DNA from: Nemophila menziesii | Taxonomy: Eukaryota > Streptophyta > Magnoliopsida > Boraginales > Hydrophyllaceae | Length of the DNA stretch: 64,000 nucleotides | Reading direction: 5' to 3' | Assembly: GCA_029959085.1 (NCBI GenBank) | Contig: JARWIR010000031.1 | Coordinates: 1,612,001 to 1,676,000 of the forward strand | The notes under the pieces: model-generated | The model's database searches: none | Told to the model about the DNA's origin: nothing | Seen by the model: the letters and a program-made list of their open reading frames with translations, nothing else | Made by a program: the position numbers and the translations under genes | In this document: one piece after another, positions 10,552 through 22,420 of the stretch | How positions within the stretch are numbered: the stretch's first letter is position 1 | Layout: each line of letters starts with the position of its first letter

Positions 10552-12343
10552 ATGGCTACAAGGGATAGACATGCCCTTCCTGTAGTCCCCTTGAATAGTC
10601 GCAACATGAGTTCTTTAGGTGTGGTTGATATCGGGGTTAAAATGCGTAGTATACAATATGAAGAACAGGTCTTTAGGTTGTTAATTACTATCGTGGGTAT
10701 TCCAAAAATGAGATTAGTTTAAGAGGGTTTGTTAAACACATCCGTGAAAAGTGGGGTGTAAAAGGGAATTTCGCGTGTGTTGAAGAAGGTTTTACTGCAG
10801 AAGGTTTTCGGCAATATATATTAACTCTTGAAGAGAAGGAAGATTTCGAAGCTTTGTGGTCAGCGAGGCCATGTATTTTCTTGGGCTTTCACGCAAGCTT
10901 TAATATCTGGCCAAGCAACTATTCCATCTCCGATCTTCCTGGTGAGTATTCTTTGACTTGGGTTCAAGTAACTGGGTTAGATTATATTCAGAATACGCTA
11001 GAGACTATATCTTCTATTGGTTTAAGCTTTGTCGAGTTAGAAGAGATTGATTTTCCTGATGTTGTTAAGAAAGATGTGAAACTGCTTAGGTTTAGAGTAC
11101 GTATTAACATTAAGGAGCGACTCCCCGCTGGTGTTTATCTCCATCAGGAAGATGGAGCGGGTTGGGCCCTTTTTAAGTATGAAAGAGTTGGGCTATTTTG
11201 TTTTCTATGTGGTATTTTGGGCCATAGAGCAGGAGAGTGTAAAGAGCCCGCTAGCAGAAATATCACGGACCCAGATGAACTTAGAAAAGTAACTTGGTCT
11301 GTGGATAATACCGTCCCTTTCCCGCCTGCAAGCCCTATTTACGGAATAAGGAAGAAGATCAGAAAAGGTTTTGCGATGAGTTCTAATAATCAAAATAGGG
11401 GCGAATCACAGGAAGATAAGGATGAAGGGATGGCGCGAAGGGAAAAGAGAAGGAGCAACAAAATAATCAGAAACATTTCTTTACTGGTAAAGTCTCGAGG
11501 AAGACAAATTCAAAAGACACAGCAACAGGAGAAAAGAACAGCGAAAATACTTCTCAAAGGAATACAAGGAAAATTGATTTCCGTGGGTCAGGTCTATTGA
11601 ACGAAATAATACAGGAGGCACAACATCTCAATTTAGGAGAGAAGGAACCAGAGATAGTGAATAAAGGTGATGATGTAGTCATGACAGGTGAGATTGTTAA
11701 GAATAAGGAATCTGAGAAGGGTGTCTTAGAGCAGGGTTTTCAGTTAGGTGACCTTGGCATTTTGGGGAAAGAAGATATACCTACAAATTTAGTCTCGAAT
11801 CAATCAAAAGGTCAAAATAGGTTTAGCGCTTTATCTTCGAGTAGTGGACGAGAAAAGGAAATTCGAACTAAGGTACGATACGAAGGAGTTACGAAAGAAG
11901 AAACATTGAAACGTAGAGCACAATATATGAATTACTTTGGTGAGTATAAAAAGAAACAAAAGATTTCGCAAAAAGATTATGCAGAAACGGGGTTTAAGAT
12001 AAATGAACAAGAAGGGGAAGAGAAGATTGAGGGAAAATCTAAGGTGGATGAGGAAGAATCAAGTGGAGGTTGGTTTGACTTGTCGGATAAGGAACTGTCT
12101 GATTTGGGGGACAAAGGATTTTATATTGGTGAGGAGGATTCTCAATTTGAACCGGAGGAGGAGTTTCCGGAGAATATCTATAATGGTCAAGTCGGTGATT
12201 ATGATAAAGTCGATTCAGATTCTGGGGAGGAGGAGGTACAAAGCAAGGGGGTTCTAGTGAAGAAAGGAAAGAAGGAAAGGGTGTCTACTACAAGAATGAA
12301 GGGAAGCGGTCAACCCAGTAGTGTGACCGCAGGGAGGAAATGA
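10552..12343 (+). pseudogene. LINE B ORF1 protein: DUF4283, zinc knuckle, acidic tail
   Basis: Starts at ATG 10552 and breaks at TAA near 10720. It reopens in another frame through DUF4283 (LEEKEDFEALWSARPCIFLG, TWVQVTGLDY) to a CX2CX4HX4C knuckle, CFLCGILGHRAGEC (about 11206-11247). A further shift near 11490-11590 leads to an acidic, Glu/Lys-rich tail that ends at TGA 12341-12343. Family knowledge: nucleic-acid-binding partner of ORF2. The stop overlaps the ORF2 start in ATGA, as in LINE A. Confidence 0.75.
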
Positions 12344-15300
12344 CGACATGCTTATGGAATTGTCAAGGGATACGGGCTCCTTTGACAGTTTCTAGTATTA
12401 GGTCCGTACTTAATAGATTTAAACCGGGAGTTGCTTGCTTTTTTTAAACAATGCTACGAGCAAATGATGCCCCCGAGGTTTTACGTAATTTTAGATATGC
12501 TAATCATTTTGTTCAGGATCCAGTAGGGAGTGCTTATCATTCGGGTGGCATTTTGGTTCTCTGGCACACGGATGTTAAGCTCGAAATTATTAGATCTAAT
12601 CAGTATTTTGTAATATTACATATTAATGAACCGTATTTTCCCTATTATATTGTATGTGTCCATGCTCCGAACAAACTAGAAGATAGGTTAAAATTATGGG
12701 AAGAAATAACTATATGGAATCAAATTGTTAATAAACCTTGGGTATTAATAGGCGATTTCAATGATATTCTTAAAAGATGTGAAAAGTTAAGTAATACACC
12801 GCCTGATAATAAAAGAATATATGAATTTAATAAGTTTATCTCTAATAATAATCTAAGTGAAATTCAATCACAAGGATGTTATTATACATGGACTAATCGG
12901 AGAATTAATAAGCCAGTCAAGGTAAAACTTGATCGGGCGTTTGCATCGTGTGATTGGTTGCACAGGTTTAGTAAAGCACAAGTATATATACCCCCAGCTA
13001 TAGGATCGGATCACTGCCTACTTATCTTACAACAAGAAAAAACACAAAATAGAGGATTAAAATGGCTTAAATTCGAATCGTTATGGACAGAACACCCGGA
13101 ATGCGAAAATGTCATTAAAACAGCATGGGGAGAGGCAGGAATGGAAGAATCGTTACCCGTGTTCGTCGAAAAAAGAGACAATACAGTAACAGCGCTTACT
13201 GGCTGGAGCAAGAGAACATTCAGAAACAACGCAGAAAAAATAAGAGAGTTGACAAAGAAGATGGTGGAGTTAGATAAAAAAACAACCTTCTAAAGAAATA
13301 ATAGAGGAGCAAGATCGAATAAAAGAGATGTTAAAACAAACGTATATTGCTGAAGAAAAATATTGGTATGATCGAGCAAGGCAGAATTGGATAAAGTATG
13401 GGGACAAGAATACAAAATTCTTTTATCTGGCAACAATTAAACGACGCCATTTAAATCGAATTCAACGAATTATGGCATGTGGACAGAGGAGATATCAGGA
13501 GTAAGAAACAGTTTTTAGGAGTATTATGAGCGGTTATTCGGAGAGAGAAACAAAGATGATATGGAGGAAGCAACGGATGCTATAAAAAGAAAAGTCACAA
13601 GTGAGATGAATGAAGACCTGACGAGAATACCGGATTTGGAAGAAGTGAAGAAAGCGGTTTTTGACATGTCGCCATCAAAGGCACCAGGACCGGATGGTTT
13701 AAATGGCAAATTTTACCAGGATTATTGGCATATTATACAGACCGATGTTTTACTTATGGTTCAAGATTTCTTTATGAATAATATATCTCTCGATAAATTA
13801 AATGAGACATTGGTAACCCTAATACCTAAAGGGGAAACCCAAGAAGGTGTTGGGGACTACCGTCCGATATCTTGTGTTAACTTTGGATATAAGATAATTG
13901 CTAAGATAATGGCTAATAGACTACAGGGTATTATGGACATCATTGTGTCTCCGACTCAATCAGCTTTCATAAAAAATAGAGCAATACAAGACAACATCTT
14001 GATAGCGCAGGAAATCTCTTTTTTCATGAAACGAAAGCGAAAGAACCCTAAACCAATGGCAGCAGTGAAACTAGACATGCCAAAGGCATATGACCAGGTA
14101 CGATGGGATTTTCTTCTTTTAGTACTACGAAAATTAGGTTTTTGTGATAAATGGATTTGTTGGGTTGCGAATTGTATATCATCTGTTACATTTCAGCTTA
14201 ATTTTAATGGTGAGCGATTATGTAAATTCAAGTCTGAGAGGGGTCTCAGGCAGGGGACCCTCTGTCCCCTTTCTTGTTATCTCTTATGTCAGAATCCCTA
14301 ATCAGTCTTATTGAACAAAAAGTAGAACAAGGTAAGATGAAAGGGATTCAGATAACTAGAAATTGTCCGACCATTACTCATTTACTATTTGCAGACGATT
14401 CATTATTTTTCTTGACAATAAATGATATTGAAATTCAAATGTTTCGAGAATGTGTTTCTAAGTACTGTGCAGGTTCCGGACAAAGGATTAATTTCACAAA
14501 ATCCTCGATGTACTTTAGTAGTGATACCACGGTGGAGTGTAGGGAACAAGTATCCGCAGATATTGGAATACAGGAGAAGGAGGATCTTGGAAAGTATTTA
14601 GGTATACCACTTTGTCATAAACGGTCAAAGATACAATCACTTCAGTGGATTGCTGAAAAGGTGTTCAAGCACACGGAAGGATGGAAGGCGCAGTTGTTAT
14701 CCGATGGAGGGAAGGAAGTACTAATCAAAGCCATTTTACAAGCAATACCGATATATGCAATGTCAGTCTTTTCTTTCCCTATAACATTCTGTAACAAACT
14801 GATATCAGCTATCTCGAACTTCTGGTGGAACTCGGGAGAAAAATCTCGAATTCATTGGTTGGCTTGGGATAAATTAGCGGTTAGCAAGTTGATTGGAGGA
14901 ATGGGGTTCAAAGATTTTAAGAAAATGAATACAGCATTGCTTGCGGCTTAGGCATGGAGAATATTAAATAATCCAGACACATTAGCGGCCAGACTTCTTA
15001 AAGGTATTTATTATCCTTAAGGTAACTTTCTCGATTTTAAATTAAGACAATCTCGAACCTGGTCTTGGGCCAGCCTGATAGAGGGACGCGATTTGATAAA
15101 GAAATACGGTAGATATCAAATAGGAAATGGAGAAAATATTAATATTTGGACAGATAACTAGCTAGATACTACATAAAAATTAGAAAACCCGATGCATTGC
15201 CAGATATACAGAGTGAAGGATCTTTTGAAACGGCAGAATGGGACATCGAGATGCTAGACGAGATATTTCTAGCACCGGTTATACCTATTATCTTAAGGGC

Positions 15301-16430
15301 AAAGGCTTGTGGTGGAGACGCTCAAGATCAATTGATATGGCCTTATACCTCAAGCGGAGATTATGTTACAAAATCGTGCTATAAGGTGATTACTGAGGAA
15401 GGGATTAGGGAGACACCGGGACAATCTGGTACATTTCAAATAGAGAGCAAGTTATGGACTATTGTTTGGCATTCAAATCTTCCAACAAAGATCAGAATTT
15501 TTACATGGAAGGCTTGTAATAATGCTATACCAACAGGTCGAAACTTGGTCAAGCGCCATTGTGAGGCGGAGGAAGAATGCCTGTGGTGTAAAGCGGAACA
15601 GGAAACGGTGGAGCTTTTACTACTATCGTGTAATATAGCAAAGCTTGTTTGGGCCGGATCAGCACTTCAAATTTGCATCGAACAAAACGTTGAGCATTAG
15701 GAGAATGGGTAATAGCAATTATAGATACTTATGCTAATGGAGGATGGAGACGGGAAGTGGTTATATCGTATGTGTTGGTGTTGATCTGGAACATTTGGAA
15801 GTCAAAAATGAGGAATCGACATCAAAATTTTACAATACACACAGATGAAATCATTCGATCAGCCAACAAACATATGGAAGAATGGTTTGGTAGAGATTGG
15901 ACGGCAAGTCAAGCACCATCAATTCATACTACGGAAACAGGAGAAAACATTGATACGGATCTAAGTTATGATACGCAGATAGCATATATGTGCGATACAT
16001 CTTTAGAGTCACCACATTGTCCAACTGGAGTTGGTGTAGTGCAAATAGTAAAGGAAACGGGTTACAGGAAAAATCACTCGGAAACTGCCATGTGTAATAC
16101 GAGTTTAGAAGGGGAAGCTCAAGCAGTGATTGTTGCATTGAAAAGAGCAATCCAAGATAGGAACGAGGGGATAACGATCTTCTCGGATAACCTCGACTTG
16201 GTTCGAGGTATTCAGCAGGTGTCGACTGCTAATTGGAAGCTTCGACCGTGATTCGGCAGATTAAAAGACTGGCAGAAATGGTGGCCCCAGTCTTTGTTAA
16301 GCACATCCCAAGGAAATTCAACGGTCGTGCGGATAACTTAGCAAAACAAGCCAGGCACAGGGCGCAGCAAGAACGTGGAAACAATTTCGAGTTATTAACA
16401 TCTCGATTTTCTCGGCTAGGGATCGGGTAA
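12340..16430 (+). pseudogene. LINE B ORF2: endonuclease, reverse transcriptase, RNase H
   Basis: ATG 12340. Endonuclease motifs: LWNCQGIRAPLTVSS, VLIGDFNDIL (~12740) and GSDHCLL (~13005). RT motifs: SKAPGPDG (13675), DYRPISCVN (13855), VKLDMPKAYDQV (~14070), RQG (~14250, followed by a shift) and LLFADDSLFF (~14380), so the catalytic FADD is present. A zinc-binding segment follows (CLWCKAEQETVELLLLSC, 15580-15630), then RNase H (SLEGEAQAVIVALKRA; IPRKFNGRADNLAKQAR, to 16380). Breaks: TAA at about 12448, a shift at the A7 run near 13280, a stop near 13500, shifts near 14290 and 16235, and stops between 14950 and 15195. Not functional as it stands. Confidence 0.85.
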
Positions 16431-16485
16431 TAGATATTAGAATAGTTAGGTCTTGAAATGTATTAAACGCCCAAAAAAAAATTAG

Positions 16486-16690
16486 GATATAGGTTGGTGT
16501 GTATAGGTATATATATGTGTGATGTCAAGTGATATGAGTGACATGTATGTAAGGACTATTTAAAGAAAAAAGGAGAATAATTAATAAATAGTAAAAGTGA
16601 TGATAAATATAAAAAACCGTAAAAGGAGGTTATATTGTAGAGTAACTAGTAGACTACTTTTACTTTACTTGTTTTAGAAGATGATGGTTA
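16486..16690. other. Spacer after LINE B
   Basis: A+T-rich, no gene. It contains TATATA runs and ends at the target-site duplication of the next MITE. Confidence 0.5.
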
Positions 16691-16697
16691 TTCTTAT

Positions 16698-17399
16698 TAG
16701 GGGTGTGCGCGGGTCGATTTTGGATGAAAAATACTCAACTCATAAACCGCCTGTTGTTGTGCAGGTTTTAAAAAAATGAGACCCGCACCCGCCCAATCCA
16801 TTATATAAACCATTGAGTTTTGGGTTGAGCGGGTTGCGGGTGTATTACGGGTGATTTAGTTTAATAAATGAGCCAAAATTGTATCCATAATCATTCGGCA
16901 GGATTATATTACAAATGCATGTTGCAACGCAAATATAGTTTATGATACTCATATACATTTTAAATCATCTCTGATTTTAAAAAATATAAAATGAGATTTT
17001 AGAAAAATAAATTTATAAATTAAACAAAAGATTGAGATAATATCATAACTGAAATGAAAACGGATTATTTTGAAGAATATATTTGAAATACTAAGGGATT
17101 TAAATTTTTTTAAAGGAAATGAATAGAAAAAGAAATATAGAGTGAGAATCACATGACCATACAAATTTATTTGAATAAAATGAGCAATACAATTTTTTAT
17201 AATAATTTATACTACATGGTAATCGGGTATGCTGGTTTGCGGGTTTCAAGTTTTAAAATCCACAACCCGCAAAAGGTGTATACTTTTTTTAAAATGTAAA
17301 CCACAACTCACCCAATAGAAAACTAACCCGTATTATTTCGGATTAGTGTAATCGGGTTGGTCGGGTTATGCGGGTTTTCTAACCCGATGCACACCCCTA
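16698..17399. mobile_element. hAT-type MITE, 702 bp
   Basis: Terminal inverted repeat TAGGGGTGTGC at the left and GCACACCCCTA at the right, extended by CGGGT/ACCCG-rich arms. A perfect 8-bp duplication, ATTCTTAT, lies at 16690-16697 and 17400-17407. TIR start and 8-bp duplication fit the hAT superfamily. No transposase; the 71-codon minus frame at 16949-17164 is A+T-rich and looks fortuitous. Confidence 0.9.
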
Positions 17400-17589
17400 A
17401 TTCTTATAAGCCATTCACGTGATTGGAGAGTCGAAAAATAGATATAATTGAAATAATGTACATGTAGGAATGAATTAATGAAATTTTAATGTTTTTACTA
17501 ATGCATGTCTTTACCCTATAATTAATTATTAGAGATAAGTGATAAATTATAATATATTTCTTAATCATCAATAATAAATCTGGAAGTTA

Positions 17590-18537
17590 TGTTTTAGGAG
17601 GACCGGGGTTTAACTAAAACATGGCGGAGGTAAGTTGGACTCTCTTCATTATGTCGATTTACGATATTGTGTTATCGCATTTATTTAAATTGTATATATT
17701 GTAATCACGTGAAATATGATTATATCTTGTGAAATGCATATAGTTGTGTATGAGACCAATACGTGTTATGTAACCATTAAGGCTGCGACACCAATCTGAC
17801 AGGTGGAATTGTCAAGGTATTGTGGTAGTACTAATTGTGGTGTGTTGTAGGTGGAAAGATCCACTAAAGGTGTGTGGGGTGGGCCTATATGTTGCCCAGG
17901 GGGTCAGAGATGGAAGGAGATGGCAGGAGCAGAAAATGGTACTAGGGTGTGTACCGAGGCACTATTGAGTGCTAAATATTAGTTTCGCAGTTCTAAGTAG
18001 TGTGTGTGCATGATCATTATATTCGAGACTAGTGATGTCCGGTTAACGAACGATATTATATAATACATGCATTTAAATTATATGTCATTGATTATTATTT
18101 GTGTTATAAAGTTGTTATGTGAGTCCCATTCCTGGGAGACGTTTCGACTTACTGAGCTTGTGTAGCTCATTCGTTAATTTACCGTGCAGGGGAAAGTGGG
18201 CTAGGAAATTCACATGAGAGATAGCGCAGGGGAAGTGGGCTAGGAAATTCCCATGAGAGATAGTGCGTAAACCACCACAATAATTATTTGTTGGCGTATT
18301 GGATCAGTTGCATAGGCGAGTCGCGATAGTGTTTTCTTAAATAAATGCCAGGACAGTAAAACAAAGTTAGAATTGAACTTTTAATGGCTTGTAAATATTG
18401 TGGCTTAAAATGTGTAGATATAGCCTTATATTTATTTGAATTTTGTTAGGTTGTCTTGCAGGCTTAGGTGGTTTGACTTGAGTCTGCGGCATTGTCGCAT
18501 CCTGGGTTTCGGTGGTGGAAATTCAGGGCGTGACACT
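17590..18537 (+). repeat. Possible Ty3/gypsy LTR remnant
   Basis: The right end, CAGGGCGTGACA, resembles the 3' terminus of many plant chromovirus-type LTRs, and internal text such as GACTTACTGAGCTTGTG is LTR-like. The left edge and a target duplication were not found. The assignment rests on resemblance only. Confidence 0.3.
18186..18268 (+). repeat. Tandem duplication of a ~40-bp unit
   Basis: Two adjacent copies containing GTGGGCTAGGAAATTC and CATGAGAGATAG, differing by about three bases. They lie inside the possible LTR remnant. Confidence 0.8.
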
Positions 18538-19162
18538 TACTTCAGTTAAACAAACTATCAATAAATACAATTATATCCATTCATTCGTTAACAGTGGCCA
18601 GTGGTCGGCGCTGGTTGGTCGCTAGTCATCTTGCTAGGTGGCTAGGTCCACACTTCTGATATGGACCAGCCTTTGTCCCAACCTTACTAGCTAGCGACGA
18701 TCTTAGCTTTTCAGGTGTCAGGTGCTGCGTTGTGGCAAAGTTTGATTAGTGAAAAAAGCTCCAAAGTTATTGTCACCTATCGCCTTAGAGTTCACTATGT
18801 GCGATCCCCGCCACGTGTGTCGCATGGTTCATCATTGACTAGCGACTTTTTAAGTCAACAATCCAAACTTTTTTGCCACATGGCGCTGTGCAACTCGCTG
18901 TCAGTGGATAATGCTTACTTTGACTATTCTACATTGCTGAGCAACGATTGTTTATACTCTCAAATGCTCATAACACTCCTAACTCAAATTATTTGTGAAA
19001 TTCATGAACACCATTTCATCTTCTTCACCAAATAACCCAATTCTCTCACTTAGTTTTTCTTTATTTTTTTTTCATCAAACTAAATATTGTGTTATAATTT
19101 GTATATATCAGAAAAACAGTATAAACAGTAAGGTATTTAGGTTACGCACCGATATATTACGT
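18538..19162. other. Unassigned stretch
   Basis: A 106-codon plus frame (18715-19035) shows no recognisable domain and no supporting splice or context signal. I see no terminal repeats. I cannot say what this is. Confidence 0.4.
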
Positions 19163-19807
19163 TGTTGATTTCAACCTCTAGAATACAAGGATAAACTATA
19201 AGGAAGAAACCGATACACGAAATGTTTAGATTTTCAACGAACTTAATAATGTTTTTTTTCAATCTCTCTCTATTGATTTTAATGTTTAACGCTTTAAAAG
19301 AGGGATGAGTCAAATCTTTGAGATGACCAATTATTTATAGAAATTGAATAGGTGGTTAGGTATCTATTAAAAATGTGGTAACTTTAAGAACTTTGAGTTA
19401 TGTCTTATAAATAAAAAAATACATTAGTTCGTAAAAGACATAACTATTGGGCCTGACCCAATCGTAATGGATCTTTAGTATTACACATTAACTATTAGGT
19501 GGCACAATGTTAATGATAAAGACTCGTACATGGTAAAATGATTACATAACTATTGAGTCTGACCCAATAGTAAGAATTTAATTTTTTTTCTTTCACATTT
19601 ACTATATATATAAACATATAAAAAAAACAAATACTTATTTATTTATTTATCTATTTTTTTCAAAATTTCATGACTCAGTTTCTCATTTAATTTCAAATAA
19701 TTTTTAACCAAGTGAATATATTACGTTATTCTTTACAATTAAATAAATGTATCAGTCAAGTTATTGTCAACCCGTTCAATACATGGATAAAACACATTTG
19801 ACCAACA
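19163..19807 (-). repeat. Putative copia 3' LTR, about 645 bp
   Basis: On the minus strand it begins TGTTGGTC right after GTGGAGAT, the usual plant copia polypurine-tract context, and it may end ...TCAACA at 19163. Inside are two related phrases, ACTATTGGGCCTGACCCAAT (~19443) and ACTATTGAGTCTGACCCAAT (~19550). With no second LTR to compare, the left edge is a guess. Confidence 0.45.
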
Positions 19808-19868
19808 ATCTCCACATAAATATAAATTGACTAACCAACTTAAAAAAATTATGCTAGAGAATGTTGAA

Positions 19869-19871
<3 letters not shown>

Positions 19872-19926
<55 letters not shown>

Positions 19927-19936
19927 GGAGAGAGAA
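19872..19936. repeat. (GA)n microsatellite
   Basis: About 20 uninterrupted GA units, then interrupted GA. The open frame across it (Arg-Glu repeats) is an artefact of the repeat. Confidence 0.95.
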
Positions 19937-20135
19937 GTGCAGAAGTATACTAGTTGAGAGAGATAATTGTTGGCCTAGAACCTTCTCTAGTAAGAGCTAT
20001 CAGATTTCCTTACTAACCAGTGAACGTGATCTCTTGTAATGTTCAATGTTTGTGTAAACTAAGTCAACATAATTTATATAGTATCCTTTGAAACATTATT
20101 TGGTTATCATGGTTGTATACATTTACGATCCTGGA

Positions 20136-20686
20136 TAGGGATGACAATGGTTATGGTTTAAAACCAAAACCGATGAAAATCCGAACCGATTATGCAACCA
20201 TGGATTAAACCGTTAGGTTATGGTTTTGAAAAAGGTAACCGATGGTTAAATCTGTTAGGCTATGGTTTTAGATAAAAATAAAACTGAATAACCAAAATCC
20301 CATTTATTATCATCTATCTTTGTATATTTATAATAATATAAATAAAAAAGTATATTCATATCTCAAAACTAAAATCAAAATATAAGATTTAATAAAAAAG
20401 TAACAAAAACGTTATTTAATTAAAGATCAACATAATATTTTATATATTGGATATTTATCTTGTATTTTTGATCTTGTTTCAATATTTTCAATATATTTAT
20501 AGAGTTATAGTTTGGTTATGGTTAAAATTCGAAAAACCGTTTTAAAAACCGAATCCGAATTATTCGGATATGGTTTGAAAAGTAATTATGATGGTTATAT
20601 TCGTTAGGGTTTGGTTTTTATAAATTAAATGGATATGGATATGGTTTTGGATTTTTTTGAAATAATCCAATTCGTTGCCATCCCTA
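20136..20686. mobile_element. hAT-type MITE, 551 bp
   Basis: TIR TAGGGATGACAATGG at the left and GTTGCCATCCCTA at the right. A perfect 8-bp duplication, ATCCTGGA, at 20128-20135 and 20687-20694. The interior is A+T-rich with repeated GGTTATGGTTT-like phrases and their complements. No coding region. Size and terminal pattern resemble the emptied MITE at 53366-58440. Confidence 0.9.
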
Positions 20687-20694
20687 ATCCTGGA

Positions 20695-21295
20695 CAACTC
20701 CGGATATTCTCATGAATAACCATCGGAGAATTTTGCCTTAAAAAATTCTCGTAGGGCAGCCCAATCCATGTTATTCATATATTTGTATCTTATTGAGAGT
20801 ATTCTGCATTACTCTATTTTATGTTATCTAAGATTAACTTATCTTGCAACCATTCGAGGCACCATCTACAATAGTTATATATACCTGACCTAGCTTCTCG
20901 ACACAGTGGCAGCTCACTGTTACTATCAGCCACCAAACTTTGAAGAAAGCCTTAATTGTAGACCACCATTTTTCATTCTTTTTCCAATGAGGAGTCCGAC
21001 CCTGGGGAAATAATAAAAGAGCTAACATGGCTCTATTTGAAAGGTACAGGGGACGAAGTCCAAAGAGGATACCAGCAGAGTCCGACATCCCTTCCTAACA
21101 GCGGATATGCGAAAGATATAGAGAATTGTTCCGTCCCCGCTCGTATCCACAACGCAAAGGAGTTTTCGCCGCATCTTCTCTTTGTAGTTTGATAAAGGGT
21201 CTCATAGTTATTCCCGAAGGAGTAACCGTGGAGCTAGAGCCCAAGTTACGGCAGATCCGGATGAGAGCCAAGTCCCTTGCTAATAAGCTTAAATA
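20695..21295 (-). other. Unassigned, higher-G+C stretch
   Basis: Denser in G+C than its neighbours, with two consecutive short minus frames (20834-21088 and 21095-21319) separated by a single stop. I recognise no domain. It lies where RNase H of the degenerate copia should be but does not read as RNase H. A transferred organelle fragment is possible but unsupported. Confidence 0.35.
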
Positions 21296-22410
21296 CTTCC
21301 TTCTCTTTACCTGGAACAATGTAACCCTTAGGTTGTTTCATGTATATCTCTTTATTTAGTTCTCCATTTAGGAAAGCCGTCTTTACATCTGTTTGATAAA
21401 TTTCAAACTTGTATATCGAAACTATACCAATTAAAATTTGAATGGATGATATTATCGTAACTGAATCATATGTGTCAAAATAGTAAAGTCCTTCCCTTGA
21501 TTATAACCTTTCACAACAAGGCGAGCCTTGTACTTTTCAATAAATTCATTGTTTTCAATTTCTTTTCGAATATCCATTTGCATCCTAGGGGTTTACTCCC
21601 ACGAGTGAGTTTCACTAGTTCCCTTGTATGGTTTTGCATTATAGAATCTATCTCGCTATTTATCACTTCTTTCCAGGAAGGGGCATAAAGGTTTGACATA
21701 GCCTCTTTGAATGTTCACGGTTCGTCGTCTAGCATATAAGCTAAGAAGTCAGGACAAAAGGACGTAGAGGTTCTCATCCTCTTACTTATTCTTGGTTCTT
21801 CCTTGTTTGGTAATGACTCTTGCTCTAGAAAGGCATCGATCTTTCTCTTCTTGAATTGCATCGTTTTTCTCTTTAAGGAACCAGATTCTTGTGCAGTCTT
21901 GTACCAGAAAGTTGTTTCAAGGAAATGCGCATGTGTAAACTCAATTACTGTATTGACGTGAATATCAATGTGACAAGAATTGTGCACGAAGAACCTATAT
22001 GCAAAAAATATCTTGTGAGCATATCCAATAAAGATGTAATCTATTGTCTTTGGTCCTAACTTGACCACTTTAGGAGGTGGGATTCGTACCTTTGTCAGGC
22101 ATTCCCACAATTTTAATTAGTTAAAGGAAGGTGGTTTTCTTTTCCATAATTTATAAGGTAATCTTCTTGTCTGTTACCTTGTTAAGGATGTGGTTTGTCG
22201 TAAGCAAAGCCTTTCCCTACAAGTTATGTGGTAACCCTGAGTTAATCAACAAAGCGTTCATAATTTTCTTCAATGTGTGGTTTTTGCGTGCATCAATACT
22301 GTTTTGTTGAGGTGAATATGGAGACATGTATTGATGGATAATTTTCATGTTTGACACAAAACTCCTCAAAAGGAGACACATATTCTCCTCCGCTATATAC
22401 AATTATTATT
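21296..22410 (-). pseudogene. Copia pol fragments: integrase core to RT start
   Basis: Minus strand, in order. 22402-22217 holds the integrase end (MSPYSPQQNSIDARKNHTLK), where the usual NGxAERKNR reads NSIDARKNH, so the catalytic Glu is lost. 22110-21715 holds the linker with TIDYIFIGYAHK. 21699-21511 holds the RT start (SWKEVINSEIDSI, KPLGCKWIF). To about 21300 come RT motifs TDVKTAFLNGELNKEIYMKQ. Shifts and stops separate the pieces, and the catalytic YVDD region is absent. Decayed remnant. Confidence 0.75.
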
Positions 22411-22420
22411 TTAAAGAATC

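Larger units (their letters stand above)
10536..16485 (+). mobile_element. LINE B, near full-length but mutated
   Basis: ORF1 (10552-12343), ORF2 endonuclease (from 12340), reverse transcriptase, zinc-binding region and RNase H (to 16430), then a 3' tail with an A9 run at about 16473-16481. Order and domains fit a plant L1-type element with RNase H. At least six shifts or stops break the frames, so it is inactive. Exact ends are uncertain, and I found no target-site duplication. Confidence 0.8.
19163..22420 (-). mobile_element. Degenerate Ty1/copia element, minus strand
   Basis: Reading leftwards: integrase and RT pieces (22402-21300), an unassigned stretch, a polypurine-like GTGGAGAT (19808-19815, minus) and a putative 3' LTR (19163-19807). 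The 5' part and 5' LTR are missing or unrecognisable. A hAT-type MITE (20136-20686) sits inside. The order is inferred; only the pol pieces are certain. Confidence 0.55.

Noticed and set aside
16949..17164. 71-codon minus ORF as a hAT transposase piece
   Set aside because: A+T-rich, Phe/Ile/Lys-biased translation with no hAT motif.
19827..20039. 70-codon ORF with an Arg-Glu repeat
   Set aside because: It is a translation of the (GA)n microsatellite.
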